Position numbers and translations under genes: made by a program
Part shown: one piece after another, positions 7,395 through 16,081 of the stretch
How the letters are laid out: every line of letters starts with the position of its first letter
Numbering within the stretch: position 1 is the first letter of the stretch
Assembly (NCBI GenBank): GCA_965225935.1
Contig: CBDDCC010000013.1
Span: forward strand, 372,001 to 436,000
Direction of reading: 5' to 3'
DNA: 64,000 nt
Source: CALJXB01 sp965225935
Lineage (GTDB): Bacteria > Pseudomonadota > Alphaproteobacteria > Kiloniellales > JAKSDN01
The notes under the pieces: generated by a model
The model's input: the letters and a program-made list of their open reading frames with translations, nothing else
Databases searched by the model: none
Told to the model about the DNA's origin: nothing

Positions 7395-8546
7395 TTGAAC
7401 CCGTCGTCACCGTTGCCCCAAAGCGGACTCGCCTCCTCCAGCGAGCGCGGCGCCGGCGCCATCCTGACCATCGACCTGGACGCGCTGGCCGAGAACTTCG
7501 CCATCCTGGCCGGCCGGGGAGGCCCGAACGTCGCCTGCTCCGCCGTGGTGAAAGCGAACGCCTACGGCCTCGGCCTGGAGCAGGTGGCGCCGGCGCTCTT
7601 CCGGGCCGGCTGCCGGGTCTTCTTCGTCGCCCTGCCGGAAGAGGGGGTCGCCCTGCGCGGCCTGTTGCCCGAGGCGCAGATCTACGTCCTGGGCGGGCTC
7701 CTGCCGGAGCTGGAGGACGACTTCCTGGCCTTCGGTCTGGTCCCGGTCCTCAACTCCCTGGAGGAGATCGAGACCTGGGCTGCCCGGGCCCGCCGGCTCG
7801 GCCGGGCGCTCGCGGCGGGGCTGCACGTGGACACCGGCATGCGCCGGCTCGGCCTGCCGCCCGACGAGCTGGATCGCCTCGCGGCCGCCCACGAGCGGCT
7901 GGAGGGCATCGAGCTATCCCTCGTCTCGAGCCACCTGGTGAGTTCCGAGGAGCCGGACAATCCTCTCAACGCCACGCAGCTGAAGTCCTTCCGCCGGGCG
8001 CTGAAGCGCCTGCCGCCGGCGCCGGTCTCCTTCGCCAACTCCTCGGGCATCTTCCTCGGGCCGCGCTACCATTTCGACCTCTTGCGCCCCGGGGTGGCGC
8101 TCTACGGCGGCAATCCGACCCCCGGCAAGACGAACCCCATGCGCGAGGTGGTGCGCCTGCAGGGACGGATCTGGCAACTGCGCAACGCCCAGCCGGGCGA
8201 GACCGTGGGCTACAACGCCACCTACCAGGTCAGTCGGCCGAGCCGCCTCGCCACCATCGCCGTCGGCTACGGCCACGGCTATCCCCGTTCCCTCAGCAAC
8301 GCCGGCGAGGTCTACCTCGGCAATCAGGCCGCGCCGGTCGTCGGCCGGGTCTCCATGGATTCCATGACCGTCGACGTCACCGATCTACCCGAGGCCCTGG
8401 TGCGCCCGGGCACCCTGGTGGACGTGATCGGCCACCACAATCCCATCGACGCGGTCGCGGCGGCCGCCGGTACCATCTCCTACGAGCTGTTGACCGGCCT
8501 CGGCCAGCGCTACCACCGGGTCTATCGGGGGAGCGGCGCCACCTAG
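7395..8546 (+). CDS. alr: Alanine racemase
   Basis: A 383-residue PLP enzyme interconverting L- and D-alanine for peptidoglycan or D-alanine catabolism. The PLP lysine is Lys53 in VVKANAYGLG. HVDTGMRRLGL and the C-terminal GRVSMDSMTVDVTDL and SYELLTGLGQRYHRVY blocks match the fold-III barrel and C-terminal domain. The start is a TTG at 7395, preceded by an AAGGA ribosome site; the extra N-terminal 20 residues are low complexity. It stands alone between tetR and the opposing amine oxidase gene. The deacylase (2-1321) and dadA (17060-18322) suggest a wider D-amino-acid theme. Confidence 0.93.
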   Translation: MNPSSPLPQSGLASSSERGAGAILTIDLDALAENFAILAGRGGPNVACSAVVKANAYGLGLEQVAPALFRAGCRVFFVALPEEGVALRGLLPEAQIYVLGGLLPELEDDFLAFGLVPVLNSLEEIETWAARARRLGRALAAGLHVDTGMRRLGLPPDELDRLAAAHERLEGIELSLVSSHLVSSEEPDNPLNATQLKSFRRALKRLPPAPVSFANSSGIFLGPRYHFDLLRPGVALYGGNPTPGKTNPMREVVRLQGRIWQLRNAQPGETVGYNATYQVSRPSRLATIAVGYGHGYPRSLSNAGEVYLGNQAAPVVGRVSMDSMTVDVTDLPEALVRPGTLVDVIGHHNPIDAVAAAAGTISYELLTGLGQRYHRVYRGSGAT

Positions 8547-8603
8547 CGCGGGATGGCGGCCTCGGCCGTGCCCTGAACTCTCGTCTCGTCGGTCGTCCGC
8601 CGC

Positions 8604-9884
8604 CTATGGCGCGCCTTGCGTCTCCTGCGCCGGAGTTCGTCCCAGGGTCGCGGCGGCCGCTTTGGCGGCGTCGATCCCAGAAAGATAGGCGCCGTGGCAG
8701 GTGGAGAAGAAGTCGGGCGAGGTGGCCTCGCCTGCGAAGAAGAGGCGCCCGTCGATCGGCCTGGCCAGGGCGGCGCGCTGCCGGCTTCCGCCCGGCACCG
8801 CGGCCGAATAGGCGCCCTGGACCCAGGGGTCGCCGCGCCAGGCCGTCACCAGGTGACGCCCCGCGTGCTTGGTGATGTCCGATCCGTAGGTCTGCTTCAG
8901 GCGCTCCTTCAGCAGATCGACGGCGGCATCCGGTCCCGCCCGTTCCAGCCAGTCGGCGAAGCGGCCGCCGGTCAGCCCGACCACGTAGTTGTAGCCGAAG
9001 GGGCGCACGCCGACGGCGAAGGGCTCGCTGTCCGGCGACAGCAGGGAGACGGACTTGGGGTGGTCGTCGCCAAAGACGTCGCGGTCGAACAGCAGGCCAA
9101 TGCGGTTGTGGCAGCCCAGCGGCAAGGCGGCGACGGCCTCCTGCTTCCAGTCGGGCAGGTCGGGGTCGAAGCGGATGCTGCCGCCGCCCAGGATGCCGGT
9201 GGAGACCGCGACGATCGCGGTCCTGGCGGTGACCCGGCCCTTGGCTGTCTCCAGGCCAATCCGCTTGCCGGACCAGTCGATCCGGGTGACGGCGCTGTTG
9301 AGGGCGACCGGCAGGCCCTCGGCGAGGCGCGACACCAGGTTGCCGTAGCCTTCCTTCAAGGGCCAATTCTCGTCGGTGTCCTTGTAGGTCACCAGGTCGC
9401 TGGCCGAAACCTGGTCCGCATCGACCGAGGTGTAGATCGAGATCATGTAGTCGTGGAGTGCGGTCCAGGGACTGTCGCGTTCGGTCGCGTCGGCGACGGA
9501 GATGTCGTGGCCCTCGGCGTGGGCCCGCCCGAGCGCTTCGCCGCAGCGCTCGAAGAAGGCGTCGCGGTCCCGCGCTTCGTCGTCGGTCGCCCAGCGCGGG
9601 CCCATGCGCAGGCCCCGGTCGAAGGTGCCCTTGAGGTAGGTGAAGCCGGCCGCGTCGGCGAGGGCCACGAAGGGGTTGAGGCTGGCCGAGTGCATCCAGT
9701 GGCAGCCCAGGTCGAAGAAGACGCCCGGCGCCATCTCCTCGGTGTAGGCGCGGCCGCCGACCCGGTGGGAGGCCTCCAGCAGGGCGTAGCCGAGACCGAG
9801 CTCGCCCAGCGTCTGCGCAGCGCCGAGGCCAGCGGCTCCGGCCCCCACCACGGCGACATCCACCTCCCGGTGCAGTCGTTCCAC
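8604..9884 (-). CDS. Flavin monoamine oxidase family protein
   Basis: A 426-residue FAD-dependent amine oxidase. The N-terminus DVAVVGAGAAGLGAAQTLGE is the dinucleotide-binding motif, followed by the family's GGRAYTEE region. The C-terminus (GRLFFAGEATSPDFFSTCHG, AYLSGIDAAKAA) is the conserved FAD-binding closing segment of amine oxidases such as MAO and polyamine oxidases. It begins with GTG at 9884 behind a GGAGG ribosome site. It is divergent from the dienelactone hydrolase gene. The substrate cannot be read; polyamines or aromatic amines are possible. Confidence 0.9.
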   Translation of the reverse strand: MERLHREVDVAVVGAGAAGLGAAQTLGELGLGYALLEASHRVGGRAYTEEMAPGVFFDLGCHWMHSASLNPFVALADAAGFTYLKGTFDRGLRMGPRWATDDEARDRDAFFERCGEALGRAHAEGHDISVADATERDSPWTALHDYMISIYTSVDADQVSASDLVTYKDTDENWPLKEGYGNLVSRLAEGLPVALNSAVTRIDWSGKRIGLETAKGRVTARTAIVAVSTGILGGGSIRFDPDLPDWKQEAVAALPLGCHNRIGLLFDRDVFGDDHPKSVSLLSPDSEPFAVGVRPFGYNYVVGLTGGRFADWLERAGPDAAVDLLKERLKQTYGSDITKHAGRHLVTAWRGDPWVQGAYSAAVPGGSRQRAALARPIDGRLFFAGEATSPDFFSTCHGAYLSGIDAAKAAAATLGRTPAQETQGAP

Positions 9885-10033
9885 CTCGGCGCCTCCGATG
9901 TTTTACTGGCCCAGGCAGTCTGCCCATCGACCGGGCATTGGCAAGGTCCACCGTTTCCGGGCAGGATGCACCCTGCCGCGAGAAGGGACCCGCCGTCTGG
10001 TATGGCGGCGGCAGGCTTCAGGGGAGCGAGACC

Positions 10034-10693
10034 ATGGGCGAGACCATCGGCATTGCCTGCCCGGACGGCAGTACCTGCCAGGGCTACTTGGCGGAGGCGG
10101 CCGGTGCGCGCCGGGGCATCGTCGTGCTGCAGGAGTGGTGGGGCCTCAACGACCAGATCAAGGGCGTGGCCAAGCGCTTCGCCGCGGCCGGCATCACGGC
10201 GCTGGCGCCGGACCTCTACGACGGGCGGGTGACCCAGGAGCCCGACGAGGCCAACCACCTGATGACCGGCCTCGACTGGGTTGGGGCCTGCCAAGTGGAG
10301 GTGCGCGGCGCGCTCGCCCACCTCAAGGCGACGTTGCCCCGGACCGCCGTCACCGGCTTCTGCCTGGGCGGCGCGCTGACGGCGATCGCCGCCGCCAAGC
10401 TCGAGGACTGCGACGCCGCCGTCTGCTACTACGGCCTGCCGCCCGAGGAGCAGACCGACCCGGCCGAGATCCGGGTGCCCTTCCAGGGCCACTTCGCGGA
10501 CGAGGACGATTGGTGCACGCCGGCCGACGTCGACCGCTTCGAGGCGCGGCTCGCCGCGAGCGGCGGCCCCCGGGAGATCCACCGCTATCGGGCCAAGCAC
10601 GCCTTCTTCAACGAGGCCGTGGACGCCTACGACGCCGAGGCGGCCGAGCTCTCCTGGCAACGCACGCTGGCCTTCCTCGACGCGCATCTGTGA
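10034..10693 (+). CDS. Dienelactone hydrolase family protein
   Basis: A 219-residue alpha/beta hydrolase. The Cys nucleophile is Cys110 in GFCLGGA, the His is His189 in RAKHAFFN, and an acidic run DEDD (156-159) supplies the Asp of the Cys-Asp-His triad. The N-terminal IVVLQEWWGLNDQIKGVAKRF is typical of the family. The ATG at 10034 follows AGGGGAG; the frame extends upstream but without a better start. In known pathways these enzymes open carboxymethylenebutenolide, but many members have other ester substrates. There is no aromatic-degradation cluster nearby, so the specific role is open. Confidence 0.9.
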   Translation: MGETIGIACPDGSTCQGYLAEAAGARRGIVVLQEWWGLNDQIKGVAKRFAAAGITALAPDLYDGRVTQEPDEANHLMTGLDWVGACQVEVRGALAHLKATLPRTAVTGFCLGGALTAIAAAKLEDCDAAVCYYGLPPEEQTDPAEIRVPFQGHFADEDDWCTPADVDRFEARLAASGGPREIHRYRAKHAFFNEAVDAYDAEAAELSWQRTLAFLDAHL

Positions 10694-10756
10694 ACGGCCC
10701 GCCGGCGAAGCGCGTCGCGGGCCGCGCACCGCCCGGCGCGATGACGCCCCTACCCC

Positions 10757-10785
10757 TTGTGAGAAGTCCGGGCTAGCTGTCACAA
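10757..10785. promoter_or_regulatory. Inverted repeat upstream of the TerB-like gene
   Basis: A perfect TTGTGA-N17-TCACAA inverted repeat lies 43-71 bp before the TerB-like ATG. Position and symmetry suggest an operator or promoter element. No regulator can be assigned. Confidence 0.3.
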
Positions 10786-10827
10786 TGGATGAACCGCCCG
10801 ATGCCTCTGTTGGGGGAGGAAGACAGC

Positions 10828-11247
10828 ATGCGTATTTCCGACATGCTCCATAGCCGGGTCGAGAAGTATCGCGACAAGACCTTCTTGAAGGCGGCCATGG
10901 CGGCAAGCGCGCTGACCGCCTACGCCGACGGCTCGGTCAGCGTTTCCGAGCGCTTCAAGGTGGAGGAGATCCTCGAGCGCCTGGACCGCCTGCACATCTA
11001 CGACACCCAGAAGGCGGTCGAGAAATTCGAGGACTACGTACGTGAACTGGAGGACGAGACCGAGCAGGCCGAGGAGGTCCTGCTCGCCAAGCTCGAGCGC
11101 ATCTCGGAGGACCGGGAGGCGGCCGACCTGATCGCCCAGATCGCCATCGAGGTCAGCAACGCCGACCGCTACGTGAACCGCGCCGAGCGCATGCAGCTCG
11201 ACCTGATCTGCAAGGCCCTCAGGCTGGACCCCAAGGCCTACGCCTAG
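10828..11247 (+). CDS. TerB-like tellurite resistance/stress protein
   Basis: A 139-residue acidic helical protein of the TerB/TerB-like family. It has the MAASALTAYADGSVSVSER helix pair and a second IAIEVSNADRYVNRAERMQL repeat, matching the two metal-binding helical repeats. The ATG at 10828 has a GGAGGA ribosome site 8 bp upstream; the frame also starts at 10789 without a comparable site. No other ter genes are present, so it is a stand-alone member whose link to tellurite is by family name only. Confidence 0.82.
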   Translation: MRISDMLHSRVEKYRDKTFLKAAMAASALTAYADGSVSVSERFKVEEILERLDRLHIYDTQKAVEKFEDYVRELEDETEQAEEVLLAKLERISEDREAADLIAQIAIEVSNADRYVNRAERMQLDLICKALRLDPKAYA

Positions 11248-11320
11248 GGTCCGAACTCTGGTCGCCGCAGGTGCCGATCTCGCCGATCTTCAGCCGGGCC
11301 AGGCGGAGGGAGCGCCTGGC

Positions 11321-11785
11321 ATGACGATCTCGCTCGCGGCTTTCAAGCGGCTGTTGGTCTGGTTCTGGGCCGTCTGGTGGCTGCTGGCCTTTCTCACCGA
11401 CGCCCTCGGCGGACTGAAGCAAATCGGCCTCGTCGCGGCCGCCTGGCTGCCGCACACGAACTATCCGTTCCTGGTCTCGTCGCTTGCGCCCTACGCCGTG
11501 CCGACTTGGGTTCCGGCGTTTCTTTTCGTCGGCATCATCGCCTGGTCCTTCCTCTCGACCGTGCTGCTCGGCCTCGCGGCGGTCACGCCGCGGGCGCCGG
11601 AGGACCGCTGGCGCCGGCGGGTCGACACAGGCTTCATCGTTTCGCTCGGCCTCTGGCTCGCCTTCTTCATCGCCGACCAAATCGTGATGAACTTCGATCT
11701 CGAGGAGAACCACATGGTGCAAGGCGGCTTTCAGCTCTTGTGCTACATGGCGATCCGCCTCTTGCCCGACGAACCCTCTTCGTGA
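11321..11785 (+). CDS. Small integral membrane protein, function unknown
   Basis: A 154-residue protein with about four hydrophobic segments (near residues 8-27, 62-86, 104-120 and a weaker one at 132-146). Between them are an arginine-rich cytoplasmic loop (PEDRWRRRVD) and a short acidic loop (NFDLEENH). A GGAGGGAG ribosome site precedes the ATG. No family is recognised. It follows the TerB-like gene by 73 bp in the same direction and may be co-transcribed. Confidence 0.7.
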   Translation: MTISLAAFKRLLVWFWAVWWLLAFLTDALGGLKQIGLVAAAWLPHTNYPFLVSSLAPYAVPTWVPAFLFVGIIAWSFLSTVLLGLAAVTPRAPEDRWRRRVDTGFIVSLGLWLAFFIADQIVMNFDLEENHMVQGGFQLLCYMAIRLLPDEPSS

Positions 11786-11909
11786 GGAACGAACCCGCTT
11801 TGCCCTGCCCGCGCGCACGGCTGGCGTAATAGGGCGCTTTGAGGAACAATCCCTGGGAATGAGGGACGCCCCACAGCGAACGGGGGCGCCACCAGGGGAG
11901 GCGGTGCGG

Positions 11910-13592
11910 ATGGACGAGTTCGACTACGTCATCGTGGGCGCCGGCTCGGCCGGCTGCGTGCTGGCCGACCGGTTGAGCGCCGACGGCGCGGCGCGGGTGC
12001 TGCTGATCGAGGCCGGCGGCAGCGACAAGAGCATCTTCATCCAGATGCCCACCGCGCTCTCCATCCCCATGAACATGGACAAGTACAACTGGCACTTCGA
12101 GTCCGAGCCCGAGCCTCACATGGATGGCAGGCGCCTCCATTGTCCGCGCGGCAAGGTGCTGGGCGGTTCCTCCTCCATCAACGGCATGGTCTACGTGCGC
12201 GGCCATCCTTGCGACTTCGAGGAGTGGGAGGCGGAGGGTGCCCGGGGCTGGGGCTACCGCAACTGTCTGCCCTACTTCCGCCGGGCCGAGACCTGGAAGG
12301 GCGGCGCCGACGACTACCGGGGCGGCGAGGGGCCGCTCGGCACCTGCAACGGCAACGAGATGCAGAACCCCCTCTACCGGGCCTTCATCGAGGCGGGGCG
12401 CGAGGCGGGCTACCTCCCCACCGAGGACTACAACGGTTATCAGCAGGAAGGCTTCGGGCCCATGCACATGACCGTCAAGGACGGCGTGCGCTGGTCCACC
12501 GCCAATGCCTACCTGAAGCCCGCCTTGGGCCGCCCAAACCTGGAAGTGGTCTCTGGCGCGCTGACCAAACGGGTGGTCCTGGAGGGGCGCAAGGCCGTCG
12601 GCGTGGCCTACGAGCTGGACGGCGAGATCCGGACCGCACAGGCGCGGCGCGAGGTGATCCTCTCGGCGGGCTCCATCGGCACGCCCATGCTGCTGCAACT
12701 CTCGGGCATCGGTCCCGGCGCGGTGCTGGCCGATGCCGGGGTGCCGCTGGTGCACGACCTGCCGGGCGTGGGGGAGAACCTGCAGGACCACCTGGAGGTC
12801 TATTTCCAGTACCGCTGCACACAGCCGATCACCCTGAACGCCCAGCTCGACCCCTGGCACAAGTTCCTGATCGGCGCCCGCTGGTACTTCTTCAAGAGCG
12901 GCCTGGGGGCCACCAATCACTTCGAGTCCTGCGCCTTCATCCGCTCCAAGGCCGGCGTCAAGTGGCCCGACGTGCAGTATCACTTCCTGCCGGCCGCCAT
13001 GCGCTACGACGGCCAGAGCGCCTTCGAGGGCCACGGCTTCCAGCTCCACGTCGGGCCCAACAAACCGAAGAGCCGCGGCTGGGTGCGGATCGCCTCGCCG
13101 GACCCGCGGGCCAAGCCGAGGATCCTCTTCAACTATCTGGCCGAAGAGGCCGACCGGGAGACCTTTCGCGCCTGCTTGCGCCTCACCCGCGAGATCATCG
13201 CTCAGCCGGCCATGGACCCCTACCGGGGCGAGGAGATCCAGCCGGGCGCGTCCATCGTCTCGGACGCGGAGATGGACGCCTGGATCCGCCGGAACGGCGA
13301 GAGCGCCTATCACCCCTCTTGCACCTGCAAGATCGGCGGCGACGGCGATCCCATGGCGGTGCTCGACCCCGACTGCCGGGTGCGCGGCATGGAGAACCTG
13401 CGGGTGGTGGACTCCTCGGTCTTCCCCACCATCACCAACGGCAACCTGAACGCGCCCACCATCATGGTGGGCGAGAAGGCGGCCGACATCATCCTGGGCC
13501 GCGAGCCCCTGCCGGCCTCGAACGCGCCCTTCTACCTGGACGAGGACTGGCAGGGACGCCAGCGCTCGGGCTCACCCGCGCGGACCGTCTGA
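11910..13592 (+). CDS. betA: GMC oxidoreductase, choline dehydrogenase-like
   Basis: A 560-residue FAD enzyme. The N-terminal DEFDYVIVGAGSAGCVLADR binds FAD, and GKVLGGSSSINGMVYVRGH is the GMC signature. The C-terminus AYHPSCTCKIGG, then RVVDSSVFPTITNGNLNAPT, carries the active-site His and Asn and closely follows choline dehydrogenases (BetA). Known BetA oxidises choline to betaine aldehyde at the membrane. The ATG at 11910 follows AGGGGAGG. No betB, betI or choline transporter gene lies beside it, so another primary alcohol is possible. The family is certain, the substrate only likely. Confidence 0.8.
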   Translation: MDEFDYVIVGAGSAGCVLADRLSADGAARVLLIEAGGSDKSIFIQMPTALSIPMNMDKYNWHFESEPEPHMDGRRLHCPRGKVLGGSSSINGMVYVRGHPCDFEEWEAEGARGWGYRNCLPYFRRAETWKGGADDYRGGEGPLGTCNGNEMQNPLYRAFIEAGREAGYLPTEDYNGYQQEGFGPMHMTVKDGVRWSTANAYLKPALGRPNLEVVSGALTKRVVLEGRKAVGVAYELDGEIRTAQARREVILSAGSIGTPMLLQLSGIGPGAVLADAGVPLVHDLPGVGENLQDHLEVYFQYRCTQPITLNAQLDPWHKFLIGARWYFFKSGLGATNHFESCAFIRSKAGVKWPDVQYHFLPAAMRYDGQSAFEGHGFQLHVGPNKPKSRGWVRIASPDPRAKPRILFNYLAEEADRETFRACLRLTREIIAQPAMDPYRGEEIQPGASIVSDAEMDAWIRRNGESAYHPSCTCKIGGDGDPMAVLDPDCRVRGMENLRVVDSSVFPTITNGNLNAPTIMVGEKAADIILGREPLPASNAPFYLDEDWQGRQRSGSPARTV

Positions 13593-13727
13593 GGCGCGCC
13601 GTCCGCTTGGCGGCAGCGGCTTGCCCGGTCCGGGGCATTTTTCACAAATTCTTAAGGGTCGTTGTCGACTAATCGATACCGGACCTGCGTGACTCCGGAG
13701 CGGATTCCGTTCGGCGGATCGGTACTC

Positions 13728-14609
13728 ATGGGCTCTCTGGCTGACCGACTTTTCAGGAGCGTCGACGGCGCCTCGCTCGCTGCCTTCCGGGCCGTCTTCG
13801 GCTTCATCATGCTGTGGGAGGTCTGGCGCTTCTTCCGGTACGGCTGGATCGAGCGCTACTACATCGCGCCCGATTTCCACTTCACCTACTACGGCTTCGG
13901 GTGGGTCGCCCCCTGGGACGGCTACGGCATGTACATCCATTGCGCCGTGCTGGGCGTCCTCTCCTTCATGATCATGATCGGGGCCTGCTACCGCCTCTCC
14001 ATGGTGCTGTTTTTCTTCTTCTTCACCTACATCTTCCTGTTGGACCAGACCCAGTACCTGAACCACTTCTATTTCGTGATCCTGCTGGCCTTCCTGATGA
14101 TCTTCCTGCCGGCGCACCGGGCCTATTCCGTCGATGCCTGGCTGTCGCCCGAGATCCGCTCTCAACCGGTGCCGGCCTGGTCGGTCTGGGCGCTCAGGGC
14201 GCAGCTCGAGGTGCTCTACCTCTACGCCGGCATCGTCAAGATCAATCCCGACTGGCTGCGCCTCGAGCCCTTGCGCATGTGGTTCGCCCACATGGCCGAG
14301 GCTTCCGCCGCCGGCTGGTTGCTCGCCCAGGACTGGGTCGTGGCGCTCGCCGCCTACGGCTCCATCGCGCTGCACGTGATCGGTGCGCCCCTGCTGCTGT
14401 GGCGCCGCACCCGTATCTGGGTCTTCGCCATCTACTGCCTCTTCCATACGGCCAACCATTTCATGTTCCAGATCGGCATCTTCCCCTGGTTGACGCTGTT
14501 CGGGACCCTGATCTTCTTCGACCCCGACTGGCCGAGACAGGTCATGCGGAAGGCCGGAAACTGGCTGCAGCGTCAGGCCGGCAGCGGGGAGCGTCTGGCC
14601 CATGAATGA
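13728..14609 (+). CDS. HTTM / vitamin K-dependent gamma-carboxylase-like protein, transmembrane part
   Basis: A 293-residue multi-pass membrane protein homologous to the transmembrane half of vitamin K-dependent gamma-carboxylase (VKG_Carbox/HTTM). VDGASLAAFRAVFGFIMLWE is the usual family N-terminus. YLYAGIVKINPDWL aligns with the human segment containing the catalytic base Lys218, which corresponds to Lys171 here. LNHFYFV (His113) matches the conserved functional His region. HTANHFMFQIGIFPWLTLF matches the later helices. The protein ends in the linker before the last helix; the missing lumenal part is the next gene, overlapping by 8 nt. The start at 13728 is tentative; a TTG at 13662 is the alternative. 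Confidence 0.82.
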   Translation: MGSLADRLFRSVDGASLAAFRAVFGFIMLWEVWRFFRYGWIERYYIAPDFHFTYYGFGWVAPWDGYGMYIHCAVLGVLSFMIMIGACYRLSMVLFFFFFTYIFLLDQTQYLNHFYFVILLAFLMIFLPAHRAYSVDAWLSPEIRSQPVPAWSVWALRAQLEVLYLYAGIVKINPDWLRLEPLRMWFAHMAEASAAGWLLAQDWVVALAAYGSIALHVIGAPLLLWRRTRIWVFAIYCLFHTANHFMFQIGIFPWLTLFGTLIFFDPDWPRQVMRKAGNWLQRQAGSGERLAHE

Positions 14610-15129
14610 GCGCACGCAGGCTGCGGCAATCGCCGAAACCGGGTTTGCGGCGCTCGACTGGCGGCGCAAGCTGATCGTCGTCGGTCTCGGCGTCTGGCTC
14701 GCTTTCCAGGTGCTGTTTCCCCTGCGCCACCTGCTCTATCCCGGCAGCCCGAGCTGGACCGAGGAGGGGCATCGCTTCGCCTGGCAGATGAAGCTGCGCG
14801 ACAAGAGCGGCTTGGCGAGCTTCCACGTGCGCGACCCGCGGAGCGGCGAAACCTGGCAGGTCGACCCCCGGGACCACCTGACGCGCCGCCAGGCGCGGAA
14901 GATGCCGACGCGCCCCGACATGATCCTCCAGTTCGCCCACCATCTGGCCGAGATCTGGCGGCGGGACCACGGGGTCCCCGACGCCGAGGTGCGGGCGACC
15001 GTCTGGGCCTCGCTGAATGGTCGGCGCCCGGCACTCCTGATCGATCCGGCGCGGGACCTGGCCCGGGAGGAGCGCAACCTGTCCCACGCCGACTGGATCC
15101 TCCCCCTCGAGGTGCCGTTCCGCGAGTGA
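14602..15129 (+). CDS. Vitamin K-dependent gamma-carboxylase-like protein, C-terminal (lumenal-domain) part
   Basis: A 175-residue protein with one membrane helix (KLIVVGLGVWLAFQVLFPL) followed by an extracytoplasmic domain. LRHLLYPGSPSWTEEGHRF, WQMKLRDKSG, VDPRDHL, RPDMILQFAHHLAE and WASLNGRRPALLIDPARDL match, in order, the post-membrane beta-rich region of gamma-carboxylases (human equivalents include the SWDMM, LNPG, DMLKQYA and ISINDR segments, from memory). It starts at ATG 14602 inside the end of the previous gene, in a different frame, behind GGGGAGCG. The pair therefore looks like one enzyme split into two translationally coupled chains. Confidence 0.8.
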   Translation: MNERTQAAAIAETGFAALDWRRKLIVVGLGVWLAFQVLFPLRHLLYPGSPSWTEEGHRFAWQMKLRDKSGLASFHVRDPRSGETWQVDPRDHLTRRQARKMPTRPDMILQFAHHLAEIWRRDHGVPDAEVRATVWASLNGRRPALLIDPARDLAREERNLSHADWILPLEVPFRE

Positions 15130-15145
15130 CGTAGAAGCAGGGACT

Positions 15146-15209
15146 CACCACAGAGACTGAGAGACACAGAGGGCCGTAGAATCCTCCCTGTCTCTGTGCC
15201 TCTGTGGTG
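15146..15209. repeat. Long intergenic hairpin of CACCACAGAG type
   Basis: Two 27-nt arms (15146-15172 and 15183-15209) are separated by a 10-nt loop. The outer 10 bp (CACCACAGAG / CTCTGTGGTG) are perfect and the inner part pairs at most positions. It sits just after the split carboxylase genes and 92 bp before the SDR gene. The purine/pyrimidine-biased sequence is unlike the neighbouring coding DNA and resembles dispersed repeats seen in other genomes. It may also act as a transcription barrier. Confidence 0.75.
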
Positions 15210-15301
15210 AACACGACTCCTCTCGATGGCTGTTCAATTTTCGGTGGGAGCCTGGCTTCCCGCTCTGCACCTGGATAGAGTCCGGGCGGGGAGGGACCGT
15301 C

Positions 15302-16081
15302 ATGGATCTGGGAATCGCCGGCCGCAAGGCCATCGTGTGCGCCGCCAGCAAGGGGCTCGGCAAGGGCTGCGCCCGGGCGCTGGCGGGCGAGGGCGCGGCA
15401 CTCGTGATCAACGCCCGCACGGCGGAGACGCTCGAGGCCACGGCCGCCGAGATCGCCCGGGAGACGGGGGTCTCCGTCACGCCGGTGCCGGGTGACATCG
15501 CCACGCCCGAAGGGCGCGCGGCCGTGCTCGCCGCCTGTCCCGAGCCCGATATCCTGGTGACCAACGGGGGCGGGCCGCCCGCCGGCGACTTCCGCGAGTG
15601 GGATCGGGAGGTCTGGCTGAAGGCGCTCGACGCCAACATGCTGACGCCCATCGCCCTCATCCAGGCCACCCTCGACGGCATGATCGACCGCGGCTTCGGG
15701 CGCATCGTCAACATCACCTCGGCCTCGGTGAAGCAGCCCTATCCGAGCCTGGGCCTCTCCAACGGCGCGCGGGCCGGGCTCACCGGCTTCGTCGCCGGCC
15801 TCGCCCGCCAGACGGCGCGCCACAACGTCACCATCAACAACCTGCTGCCCGGCTCCCACGCCACCGACCGCATCGCCCAGCTCGCCGAGGCGGAGGCGCG
15901 CGAGAGCGGTAAGACGGTTGAGGAGGTGCTGGCCGAGCAGCAGGCGGCGGAGACCGCCGGGCGCTTCGGCACCATCGAGGAGTTCGGTGCTGCCTGCGCC
16001 TTCCTCTGCGGCACCCAGGCCGGCTACATCACCGGTCAGAATCTGCTGCTCGACGGCGGCAGCTATCCGGGCACGCTCTAA
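15302..16081 (+). CDS. SDR family oxidoreductase with degenerate catalytic motif
   Basis: A 259-residue Rossmann protein of the classical SDR fold. The nucleotide motif is CAASKGLGKGCARAL instead of TGxxxGxG, and TNGGGPPAG stands where NNAG is usual. Where classical SDRs have YxxxK, this protein has SNGAR (in LGLSNGARAGLTG), so Tyr is replaced by Ser and Lys by Arg. This is known for a 3-oxoacyl-ACP-reductase-like subgroup. The C-terminal TGQNLLLDGGSYPG is standard. An AGGGA site precedes the ATG. Its stop overlaps the convergent gene's stop by 3 nt. Substrate and even catalytic activity are uncertain. Confidence 0.88.
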   Translation: MDLGIAGRKAIVCAASKGLGKGCARALAGEGAALVINARTAETLEATAAEIARETGVSVTPVPGDIATPEGRAAVLAACPEPDILVTNGGGPPAGDFREWDREVWLKALDANMLTPIALIQATLDGMIDRGFGRIVNITSASVKQPYPSLGLSNGARAGLTGFVAGLARQTARHNVTINNLLPGSHATDRIAQLAEAEARESGKTVEEVLAEQQAAETAGRFGTIEEFGAACAFLCGTQAGYITGQNLLLDGGSYPGTL

